Shown piece by piece: positions 1 through 5,356 of a stretch of DNA of 6,891 nucleotides (position 1 is its first letter; each line of letters starts with the position of its first letter). A program made the translations under genes and the position numbers. The stretch comes from an uncultured Desulfobacterales bacterium. GTDB taxonomy: Bacteria; Desulfobacterota; Desulfobacteria; Desulfobacterales; UBA11574. The notes under the pieces are model-generated. The model worked only from the letters and a program-made list of their open reading frames with translations. It searched no databases and had not been told where the DNA came from. Location of the stretch: assembly GCA_937925895.1 (NCBI GenBank), contig CALANC010000154.1, positions 1-6,891 on the forward strand. The letters are read 5' to 3'.

Positions 1-6
1 GAACTC

Positions 7-35
7 TTGTTAAATGGAAAAATTTATGCTATAAA
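7..35 (+). promoter_or_regulatory. sigma70-type promoter of the F0 operon
   Basis: TTGTTA at 7-12 and TATAAA at 30-35 are separated by exactly 17 bases, with an extended -10 TGC at 27-29. Transcription would start near 41-43, only about 12 bases before the TTG start of the first gene, so the leader would be very short. The match was found by eye. The first gene's reading frame is also open back to the window edge, so transcription from further upstream is not excluded. Confidence 0.6.
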
Positions 36-53
36 ATCAAGAGATTATATCTT

Positions 54-344
54 TTGGTAATACCAAAGCGCAAAAAAAAGGTTTTCGATTATAAAAAAGA
101 TCGAGCCTGGGTCGAAAATCTTTTCATCGTCACACAACTCGGCCTGACAATGGTCGGTTGCATCGCTTTTTGTTTTTTCATTGGATTATACCTTGATAAG
201 TGGTTGGGGACAAGAGGCGTTTTCATAACCATATTTATCATTTTGGGTGTTATCGGCGGTGCCAACGTTGTTTATCGTCAAATTATCGAGATAACCGAAC
301 CGAAGGAAAATAATAAAATAAATTCCGAAAATGGAAACGATTAG
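54..344 (+). CDS. atpZ: AtpZ/AtpI-related F0F1-associated membrane protein
   Basis: This is a 96-residue protein with a lysine/arginine-rich N-terminus (residues 5-17) and two predicted membrane helices (about 24-46 and 54-76) joined by a short loop, GLYLDKWLGTRG. It ends in a polar tail. The loop, the size and the position directly before atpI and atpB match the ATPase_gene1/AtpZ family. Its relatives sit at the head of ATP synthase operons and are proposed to work with AtpI in Mg2+/Ca2+ transport or c-ring assembly. The TTG start follows a weak purine stretch (AAGAGA, 39-44). No in-frame ATG occurs before residue 33, inside the first helix, so TTG is the best start. No in-frame stop is visible upstream, so a longer N-terminus cannot be fully excluded. 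The gene overlaps atpI by 14 bases. Confidence 0.8.
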   Translation: MVIPKRKKKVFDYKKDRAWVENLFIVTQLGLTMVGCIAFCFFIGLYLDKWLGTRGVFITIFIILGVIGGANVVYRQIIEITEPKENNKINSENGND

Positions 345-717
345 GCAAATACAGAAAAAGTATTGTACCAGAGCCATCACCGCAGCCATTTTTGCAGGGT
401 TTTTTTTAATTTTGGCCGGGCAAAAACCTGTCGCGAAAGGATTGATATTGGCGACCTTTTTCAGTATTTTAAATTTTATTTTAATGGGCGAAACCCTTCC
501 GCTTCGGATAGGCAAATCTAAGGGTAAAACCTTCATGTTGGCTCTGAGTTCGATATATTTCAGGTATATCATTTTAGCAATACCGTTAATTATGTCCATT
601 AAATTTGAACAATTAAATCTATTTGCAACAATCGTTGGCATCTTTATGGTTCAAATTGTAATACTTGCCGATCATGCATTAAAAATTATCTTGTCAACCC
701 GCGAAAAACAGGTTTAG
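331..717 (+). CDS. atpI: ATP synthase subunit I
   Basis: This 128-residue hydrophobic protein has about four membrane helices (roughly 15-30, 36-52, 72-90 and 96-116). The second helix carries the GLILATFFSILNFILMG pattern, followed by LPLR, typical of the ATP_synt_I family (PF03899). In other bacteria the family assists assembly or stability of the c-ring and is not part of the final complex. The start codon lies inside the end of atpZ, giving a 14-base overlap that suggests translational coupling; no strong Shine-Dalgarno is visible. atpB begins 13 bases after its stop. With a c4 concatemer in the same operon, this assembly factor may handle an unusual ring, but that is inference. Confidence 0.8.
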   Translation: METIRQIQKKYCTRAITAAIFAGFFLILAGQKPVAKGLILATFFSILNFILMGETLPLRIGKSKGKTFMLALSSIYFRYIILAIPLIMSIKFEQLNLFATIVGIFMVQIVILADHALKIILSTREKQV

Positions 718-730
718 GATATCATATACT

Positions 731-1405
731 ATGAAAGAAATGGGCAAATTACATCAGTTAGTTATCCATGTTATGGGATATGACATCGCCTTTAATCTTG
801 AAGTCATTATAATGACATGGATGGTCATGGCGGTGCTGATTTTTTTTGGTTTTGCCGCCAGCAAAAAAAGGGCATTGCTCCCCGAACCTGTTCAAGCATT
901 GGGGGAGTTGTTTGTTTCATTGCTTTACCAACTGACGGTAGATGCCCTGGACGAAGAGATGGCAAAAACTTACGGACCACTAACAATAGCACTATTTATG
1001 TTTTTGCTCCTTTCCAATTGGTTTGGGATAATTCCACACCTTGATGAGCCGACAAAGGATCTTAACACGCCTTTAAGTCTTGGAATCATGGGATTTTTTA
1101 TTGCTCATTATGCCGGGATAAAGGCCAAAGGCCTTGGTGCCTATCTCAAAGAATATTGTACGCCGATCTTTTTTATGGCCCCATTAAATGTTATTGGCGA
1201 ACTGGCCAAAGTTGTTTCCATCTCCTTTCGTCTATTCGGAAACATAATGGGCGGTGCGATCATCATACTTGTCGTTTCTTATCTGACTTACAGTATTTTT
1301 CTTCCTCCGTTTCTCTATTTTTTCTTTGGGTTTTTTGTAGGAACAATCCAGGCATTTGTGTTTACCATGCTAACGATCGTTTACATTTCGGTTCAGGTAA
1401 AGTAA
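731..1405 (+). CDS. atpB: F-type ATP synthase subunit a
   Basis: This is a 224-residue multi-span membrane protein, the stator that supplies the two ion half-channels next to the c-ring. Family landmarks are clear: SNWFGIIP (95-102), the LNVIGELAK segment (152-160), SFRLFGN (165-171) with the essential arginine at R167 (E. coli R210), and GTIQAF (204-209) with Q207 (E. coli Q252). Two residues are unusual. The site equivalent to E. coli Glu219, nine after the arginine, is Ala176. The site equivalent to His245, seven before the glutamine, is Gly200. The start at 731 has AGGAT (716-720) about 10 bases upstream. The length is short but normal for bacterial subunit a. The next gene, c4, begins three bases after the stop. 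Confidence 0.95.
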   Translation: MKEMGKLHQLVIHVMGYDIAFNLEVIIMTWMVMAVLIFFGFAASKKRALLPEPVQALGELFVSLLYQLTVDALDEEMAKTYGPLTIALFMFLLLSNWFGIIPHLDEPTKDLNTPLSLGIMGFFIAHYAGIKAKGLGAYLKEYCTPIFFMAPLNVIGELAKVVSISFRLFGNIMGGAIIILVVSYLTYSIFLPPFLYFFFGFFVGTIQAFVFTMLTIVYISVQVK

Positions 1406-1408
1406 CTT

Positions 1409-2383
1409 ATGGAATTTGAACCTCAAGTAATTATTAAAATAGCTGCTTATGTTGGCGGCGGTCTTTGTATGGGGATCGGAGCCGTAGGCGCTGCCATCGG
1501 AGAAGGTTATACGGCCGCTTTAGCTAATGAGGCGGTATCACGAAATAAGGATCTTTCCGGCGATATTTTCAAATCCATGCTGGTGGGACAGGCAATAGCC
1601 GAGTCAGCCTCCATCTTTGCCCTTGTCATTGCCATACTACTCCTCTTTATGGATATCCCCGTCCCCAGTCTTTTGAAGGCATCGGCCCTGTTGGGAGCGG
1701 GCATCAGCATGGGGTTTGGGGCAATGGGTTCAGGTGTGGGGTCGGGATTTCCGGGGGGACAGGCCTGTAAGGGAATATCCAGACAACCGAAAATGACTGG
1801 GCGGTTGACCACCAATATGCTTATTGGATCGGCTGTATGTCAGACGCCGGCCATATTTGCCCTGGTCGTGGCACTGATACTCATGTTTATTGATTTTGGG
1901 AATGTACCTTTGAATCCTACATGGGCTGCCTTGCTGGGAGCAGGTATAAGCATGGGACTTTCAGCCATCGGTTCAGGATACGGAGGAGGGATGGCAGGCG
2001 GAGCGAGCTGTGAGGGCATCGCCCGAAATCCTGAAACCGTCTCAAGTGTTACCACCATCATGCTTGTGGGGCAGGCCGTGACCCAGACGCCTTGTATTTT
2101 TGGCTTGCTGGTAAGCTTTATACTAATGTTCAAGGCATTTCCGGAAACTACTGCTTTGAGCCCTTCCATGGCCCTTTTGGGAGCTGGTATCAGTATGGGT
2201 TTTGGGGGTCTTGGCCCTGGAATAGGCAACGGCATGGCAGCAGAAGGAGCAGTAAGATGGGTAGCCAGAAATGTCAAACACCAAAGTGAATTAATGCGAA
2301 CCATGTTGGTCGGGCAGGCGGTATCTCAATCAACAGCCATTTATGCCATGGTTATAAGCCTGGTCCTGATCTTTGTAGTTTAG
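1409..2383 (+). CDS. four-hairpin c-subunit concatemer (c4 proteolipid)
   Basis: This 324-residue protein consists of four tandem ATP synthase c-subunit hairpins (about 9-81, 90-161, 171-241 and 252-324), predicting eight membrane helices. Each repeat has a glycine-rich first helix (GAGISMGF-type), a polar loop and a second helix of the form VGQAVxQ/E...LVxxLILxF. Hairpin 1 has Glu32 and Glu65, matching the ion-ligand positions of Na+-type c subunits. At the Glu65 position the other hairpins have Gln145, Gln226 and Gln307; at the Glu32 position they have Ser112, Gly193 and Asn274. Polar loops read RNK, RQP, RNP and RNV. Spacing between the key sites is 80, 81 and 81 residues. Multi-hairpin c subunits are known from V/A-type enzymes and Acetobacterium; a four-hairpin version in an F-type operon with one carboxylate is unusual. 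The Shine-Dalgarno is weak (AGG, 11 bases before ATG). It probably forms a mixed ring with the adjacent AtpE; a separate ring is possible. Confidence 0.9.
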   Translation: MEFEPQVIIKIAAYVGGGLCMGIGAVGAAIGEGYTAALANEAVSRNKDLSGDIFKSMLVGQAIAESASIFALVIAILLLFMDIPVPSLLKASALLGAGISMGFGAMGSGVGSGFPGGQACKGISRQPKMTGRLTTNMLIGSAVCQTPAIFALVVALILMFIDFGNVPLNPTWAALLGAGISMGLSAIGSGYGGGMAGGASCEGIARNPETVSSVTTIMLVGQAVTQTPCIFGLLVSFILMFKAFPETTALSPSMALLGAGISMGFGGLGPGIGNGMAAEGAVRWVARNVKHQSELMRTMLVGQAVSQSTAIYAMVISLVLIFVV

Positions 2384-2401
2384 GTATTTAATATTTATAT
2401 T

Positions 2402-2407
2402 AGGAGG
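2402..2407 (+). promoter_or_regulatory. strong Shine-Dalgarno that sets the atpE start
   Basis: AGGAGG lies directly against an upstream in-frame ATG at 2408 (zero spacing, too close to work) and 9 bases before the ATG at 2417 (optimal). It therefore selects 2417 as the start. It is the best ribosome binding site in the operon, fitting the high copy number needed for a c subunit. Confidence 0.85.
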
Positions 2408-2416
2408 ATGAAGAAA

Positions 2417-2665
2417 ATGACAATTGAAGGTGCAGACATTGTAAAAGCAGCGGCGTTTATCGGAGCAGGTATTGCCATGGGTTTTGGTGCCATAGGCCCC
2501 GGCGTGGGTGAAGGCATGGCCGCAGCAAAAGCCTGTGAAGCTATCGGCAAGAATCCCAAGGAGGCAGGCCTGCTCACCAGAACCATGCTCGTAGGTCAGG
2601 CGGTTGCGGAATCTACAGGAATTTATTCCCTTGTTATTGCGTTATTGCTTTTATTTGTAGTTTGA
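2417..2665 (+). CDS. atpE: F-type ATP synthase subunit c, single hairpin, two carboxylates
   Basis: This is an 82-residue proteolipid with two membrane helices, the ordinary rotor-ring subunit. The start at 2417 is preferred over 2408 because of Shine-Dalgarno spacing, and it makes residue numbers coincide with Ilyobacter tartaricus c. Helix 1 carries [11 protein letters not shown] with Glu32 (Gln in Ilyobacter). The loop is KNP. Helix 2 carries [19 protein letters not shown] with Val63, Glu65, Ser66, Thr67 and Tyr70, the known Na+ ligand set of that enzyme. The protein therefore looks Na+-capable with an extra carboxylate on helix 1, though two-glutamate sites may also carry protons; the sequence does not settle the ion. 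It lies 33 bases after c4 and 31 bases before the first b gene. Hairpins 1 and 4 of c4 are clearly its relatives. Confidence 0.95.
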   Translation: MTIEGADIVKAAAFIGAGIAMGFGAIGPGVGEGMAAAKACEAIGKNPKEAGLLTRTMLVGQAVAESTGIYSLVIALLLLFVV

Positions 2666-2696
2666 TGTCTTAATATTTTTTAGTGGAAGATAGGCG

Positions 2697-3152
2697 ATGG
2701 GAATAATTATTACCAATGCCCTTATAAGTATAAACGGAACCTTAATTGCCCAATTGGTCTCTTTCCTTATTTTCTTGTTTATCCTCAATCGAGTTTTGGT
2801 TCGGCCGTTACAACATACAATGAACGAAAGGGATAACCATATCGAAAAAATGAAAGAAGACATTATAGATGCGGGAAAGGATTTAGAGCGCCTTACAATT
2901 CAGGTTGAGGAACGAAAATCAGAGGTTATTACAGAGGCATTGGGAATAACTAGAGTGCTGGAAAGATCAGGAAGTGATAAGGCTGAAGAGATATTTGTTG
3001 CTAACAGGAAAGAGGTTGCGGGTTTAACGGAGAAAGCCACAAAAGAAATCGATGCTCAACTTGCTGAAGCAAAAAAACATCTCAAAGAGGAATCTGAAGC
3101 CTTGGCAATCAATGTTATGGAAAAGATTTTGGATCGGAGGCTGACTCCATGA
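2697..3152 (+). CDS. atpF: ATP synthase subunit b' (b-type stator)
   Basis: This is a 151-residue protein with one N-terminal membrane helix (about 13-33, NGTLIAQLVSFLIFLFILNR) followed by VRPLQHTMNERD and a long charged helix rich in Lys and Glu to the end. This is the layout of b/b' peripheral-stalk subunits, which dimerise and tie subunit a to F1 through delta. There is no signal-like extension, which together with its place before a second b gene suggests the b' type. GGAAG (2685-2689) lies 7 bases before the ATG. It overlaps the next gene by four bases (ATGA), indicating coupled translation and probably a b-b' heterodimer. The assignment of b versus b' between the two genes is tentative. 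Confidence 0.88.
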   Translation: MGIIITNALISINGTLIAQLVSFLIFLFILNRVLVRPLQHTMNERDNHIEKMKEDIIDAGKDLERLTIQVEERKSEVITEALGITRVLERSGSDKAEEIFVANRKEVAGLTEKATKEIDAQLAEAKKHLKEESEALAINVMEKILDRRLTP

Positions 3153-3736
3153 AATACGTTCGTAAAACCGTATGGATGTTCGTTTGGATGATGGTGCTCG
3201 TTTTCAACCTTCATATTTTCGGTTATGAAACTTTTGCCGCCGACAAAACGACCACATGGCGACCCATCTACGATCTGATTTTGAGGTGGATAAATTTTGG
3301 GATAATAGTTTTTATTTTTATTAAATATGCTAAAACGCCCCTTATGAACTTTCTGCGGGGACAAAAAGAAAAGCTGGCCGAAGAAATCAAACAGCTTGAA
3401 GAAGAAAAGAACAATATAATCGAAAAAGTCAATGAGAGCCGGAAAATTCTTGATGAGAGTGAAATCCGTTTTGCTGATTTAAAGGATCGAATTATTAAAC
3501 AGGGAGAGAGGAAAAAACAGGGAATTATCGATTCAGCTCAGCAGCAAAGCCGATCCATGTTGGAAGATGCCAACCGGAGAATAGATTTCTTAATTCTTCA
3601 AGCAAAAAATACCTTTAGGGCTGAGCTCATAGATGCAGCAATAGAATTGTCCATGGAAAGACTTCCTCAACAGATCACTGAAAAAGACAACGAGAAATTC
3701 GTCGATCAATACCTGGTAGGTGCGCTGGCAGAGTAA
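3149..3736 (+). CDS. atpF: ATP synthase subunit b with N-terminal signal-like segment
   Basis: This 195-residue protein is the second peripheral-stalk subunit. Residues 1-30 form a basic n-region (KYVRK), a hydrophobic stretch and ETFAADK, resembling a signal peptide or extra membrane helix, a common trait of deltaproteobacterial b subunits. A membrane helix follows at about 43-62 (LRWINFGIIVFIFIKYAKTP), then a long Glu/Lys/Arg-rich coiled-coil region and a C-terminal segment (MERLPQQI to LVGALAE) typical of b ends that contact delta. GGAGG (3136-3140) lies 8 bases before the ATG. The start codon overlaps the preceding stop as ATGA. In many bacteria atpH follows directly; here a terminator follows instead, so delta and the F1 genes are elsewhere. 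Confidence 0.88.
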   Translation: MKYVRKTVWMFVWMMVLVFNLHIFGYETFAADKTTTWRPIYDLILRWINFGIIVFIFIKYAKTPLMNFLRGQKEKLAEEIKQLEEEKNNIIEKVNESRKILDESEIRFADLKDRIIKQGERKKQGIIDSAQQQSRSMLEDANRRIDFLILQAKNTFRAELIDAAIELSMERLPQQITEKDNEKFVDQYLVGALAE

Positions 3737-3758
3737 GACAGCGCTCGAAAGTTTATAT

Positions 3759-3789
3759 TGCCCGCCTTCTTGAAAGCCGGGCATTTTTG
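3759..3789 (+). terminator. rho-independent terminator of the F0 operon
   Basis: The arms TGCCCG (3759-3764) and CGGGCA (3778-3783) pair perfectly. A C-C mismatch and a further CTT/AAG pairing extend the stem inward, leaving a small loop. The sequence continues with TTTTTGTTT. It lies 23 bases after the stop of the second b gene and before the DUF554 gene, separating the two units. Confidence 0.8.
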
Positions 3790-3821
3790 TTTACTCATCT
3801 AATATAAAAGGCGAAAGAGGT

Positions 3822-4514
3822 TTGTTAGGGACAATCGTCAATACCTTAGCTATTGTTGCGGGCAGCTTGTTGGGTCTCCTTTTTAGAGGCGGTATTCCGA
3901 AAAAATACAATATTACCGTTATGCAGGGCATAAGCCTGGCAGTCATATTGATAGGTTTGAAGATGGCTCTGAAAACGGAAGGAATATTTTTGGTTATTTT
4001 CAGCCTGGTATCAGGGAGTTTAATCGGAGAATATATAAAAATTGAAGACAGATTGGAGAATTTAGGCAAATTATTAGAAAATAAATTTTCAAGGCCCGAG
4101 AGTGGGATAGCGAAAGGTTTTGTTGTAACCAGCCTGATTTATTGCGTCGGTTCCATGGCAATCGTGGGTGCATTGGAAAGTGGGCTTTCCGGTAATCATA
4201 AAACCTTGTTTGCAAAATCTGCCCTGGATGGTTTTTCTTCAATTATTTTTGCATCTTCTATGGGGATCGGTGTATTATTCTCATCTGTTTCTGTCTTTGT
4301 GTATCAAGGCTTAATAACGATAACCGCGTCGTTGATGAAACCGTTTTTAGTAAGTGCAGTTATTAATCAAATGTCAGCGGTAGGTGGGTTATTAATAATG
4401 GCAATAGGAATGAATCTGCTGGAAGTTCAGAAGATCAAAGTGGGTAATATGCTTCCTGCTATTTTTATTCCGCTTTTTTATCACATGATAAAACAGCTGG
4501 TCAATTTTTTATAA
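3822..4514 (+). CDS. DUF554 family membrane protein (YdfK/YqgA-like)
   Basis: This is a 230-residue hydrophobic protein with about six to seven membrane segments. Family features are the N-terminus MLGTIVNTLAIVAGSLLGLL, the GSLIGEYIKIEDRLENLG stretch (65-82), a core CVGSMAIVGALESGL (108-122) followed by AKSALDGFSS (131-140) and YQGLITITAS (161-170), and a C-terminal AVGGLLIMAIGMNLL (186-200) with VGNMLPA. These match DUF554 (PF04474), a widespread putative transporter family of unknown substrate. The TTG start fits the family's N-terminus. AAAAGG (3806-3811) gives a plausible Shine-Dalgarno 10 bases away, while AGAGG at 3816-3820 is too close. No convincing promoter was found after the terminator, so expression may depend on readthrough. 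No functional link to the ATPase is known. Confidence 0.9.
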   Translation: MLGTIVNTLAIVAGSLLGLLFRGGIPKKYNITVMQGISLAVILIGLKMALKTEGIFLVIFSLVSGSLIGEYIKIEDRLENLGKLLENKFSRPESGIAKGFVVTSLIYCVGSMAIVGALESGLSGNHKTLFAKSALDGFSSIIFASSMGIGVLFSSVSVFVYQGLITITASLMKPFLVSAVINQMSAVGGLLIMAIGMNLLEVQKIKVGNMLPAIFIPLFYHMIKQLVNFL

Positions 4515-4574
4515 TCTAAATTTTGCCATTGCCGAACATTTTTTAAATAGGTTCTTCTACTATTTATTTGGAGA

Positions 4575-4873
4575 AGAGGGTTCGAGGATGCAAGGGGTCA
4601 AGGGTCCAAGTGTTGGTTCTCAAACAATATCATCAGAGCGTTTTGCCTCCGTTCAACTTTCTTTGTATTTTCCCTGAAGGGATTGTAAATTTCCTATTTT
4701 TGCATCATTTAAACCACCTATAACCAGGACCTGGATCTCAAAATCTTTCTTTTTGGGAAATTATTTTGTTATTCAGTAATGATCCAAACAGCGTCCTTAA
4801 GACTTTTACCATACTCCCAGATCTTTTTAATTCTTTAGCCTTTCACTCGAATCCTTGCCCCCTTGAACCCTTT
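4575..4873. repeat. imperfect G-rich inverted-repeat pair bounding a non-coding block
   Basis: The left arm (4575-4612) and right arm (4844-4873) are inverted relatives built of CAAGGG/TTCAAGGG-like units. In one register 21 of 27 positions match (4586-4612 with 4844-4870); in another 17 of 21 match (4575-4595 with 4853-4873). The two registers show that the arms are themselves internally repetitive. About 230 bases without a gene lie between them. It could be a decayed small mobile element or a dispersed intergenic repeat; no transposase or target-site duplication was seen. Confidence 0.5.
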
Positions 4874-4890
4874 ATGGATCACGGCAACTC

Positions 4891-4909
4891 TTTTGGAGAT
4901 GCTCCAAAA
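4891..4909. repeat. perfect 8-bp hairpin with three-base loop
   Basis: TTTTGGAG and CTCCAAAA are perfectly complementary around an ATG loop. A run of A follows on the + strand, so it is not a standard + terminator. On the - strand the T-run precedes the stem, so it does not read as a terminator there either. A second perfect hairpin, ATTCTT/AAGAAT, follows at 4914-4929. Function unknown. Confidence 0.45.
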
Positions 4910-4946
4910 AAAAATTCTTTTCAAAGAATAACAGATTGTTTGTAGG

Positions 4947-4992
4947 AATAAATAAAAAGGCATCCCGTCGTATTTAAACGAAATGCCTTTTT
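4947..4992 (-). terminator. terminator of the cold-shock gene
   Basis: A 10-bp perfect stem (4954-4963 with 4983-4992, AAAAAGGCAT/ATGCCTTTTT) encloses a loop with an extra TCGT/ACGA pairing. On the - strand the stem is followed by TTTTTATTTATT, giving a good intrinsic terminator 43 bases after the cold-shock stop. The + strand arm also ends in five T, so it could act in both directions and end transcripts from the DUF554 side. Confidence 0.8.
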
Positions 4993-5034
4993 ACAACTTG
5001 TACGAATACGTGTTTGTAAAATCCTACCTTACAA

Positions 5035-5289
5035 TCATTCCATTAGGTCATCGCCCTCAGCCTCAAGCGAATCAGCAGATGAGTCATGTTCTGCTTTTCT
5101 AACGTTGCTGGCGGCAGGCCCCCGATCGGTTTCTTCCACCTCAAAGGTTACCCGGTCACCCTCATTTAGGGTTTTGAACCCTGGCATAGTGATTGCCGAG
5201 TAGTGAACAAATATGTCCCCCCCTTCTTCCCGTTCAATGAAACCAAATCCCTTTTTGTTGTTAAACCATTTTACAATTCCATTAGCCAT
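5035..5289 (-). CDS. cold-shock domain protein with acidic tail
   Basis: This is an 84-residue protein. Residues 1-66 are a complete cold-shock domain: [16 protein letters not shown] with RNP1 (KGFGFI, 13-18), RNP2 (DIFVHYSAI, 25-33) and the [19 protein letters not shown] strands (47-65). Such proteins bind single-stranded RNA or DNA and act as RNA chaperones; many are not cold-induced. Typical CspA-like proteins are 66-70 residues. Here about 18 extra residues (67-84) are rich in Asp, Glu and Ser and end in GDDLME. The start has AGGGGA about 9 bases upstream. It lies 67 bases downstream of the HTH-tail gene on the same strand but has its own likely promoter and a strong terminator. Confidence 0.95.
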   Translation of the reverse strand: MANGIVKWFNNKKGFGFIEREEGGDIFVHYSAITMPGFKTLNEGDRVTFEVEETDRGPAASNVRKAEHDSSADSLEAEGDDLME

Positions 5290-5308
5290 AAAAATAATCC
5301 CCTATAAC

Positions 5309-5337
5309 AAATTATTGGTTGATCATACCCCTGACAA
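5309..5337 (-). promoter_or_regulatory. likely promoter of the cold-shock gene
   Basis: On the - strand TTGTCA (complement of 5332-5337) and TAATTT (complement of 5309-5314) are 17 bases apart, about 20 bases before the start codon. The -10 matches the consensus at only three of six positions. The leader would be short, unlike the long leader of CspA-type cold-inducible genes, suggesting constitutive expression. Confidence 0.4.
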
Positions 5338-5356
5338 AAAAATTCCAAAAAAATGT

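Larger units (their letters stand above)
4515..5034. other. 520-base non-coding interval
   Basis: No convincing gene was seen on either strand. The interval holds an imperfect G-rich inverted-repeat pair (4575-4612 and 4844-4873), small palindromes such as CCAGGACCTGG (4724-4734), two perfect hairpins (4891-4909 and 4914-4929) and the leftward terminator of the cold-shock gene. A clear terminator for the DUF554 gene is lacking; a 6-bp hairpin at 4553-4577 has no T-run. Confidence 0.6.

Noticed and set aside
1507..1815. Long open frame on the - strand opposite c4
   Set aside because: It is a complement shadow of the glycine/alanine-rich c hairpins, with proline-rich low-complexity content and no known family; a similar shadow exists at 1840-2304.
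2408..2416. ATG at 2408 as the atpE start
   Set aside because: It touches the AGGAGG with no spacing; the ATG at 2417 has optimal spacing and gives residue numbers that match known c subunits.
54..3736. N-type ATPase operon (atpQ/atpR type)
   Set aside because: The small genes before atpB look superficially similar, but the second is a 128-residue ATP_synt_I protein, there are two b genes, and no F1 genes flank the set as in N-type operons; the order fits the usual deltaproteobacterial F0 set.
4782..4841. Short - strand frame with a helical-looking peptide between the inverted repeats
   Set aside because: It is only about 20 codons between stops, with no start, ribosome site or clear homology; it is too short to call a pseudogene.
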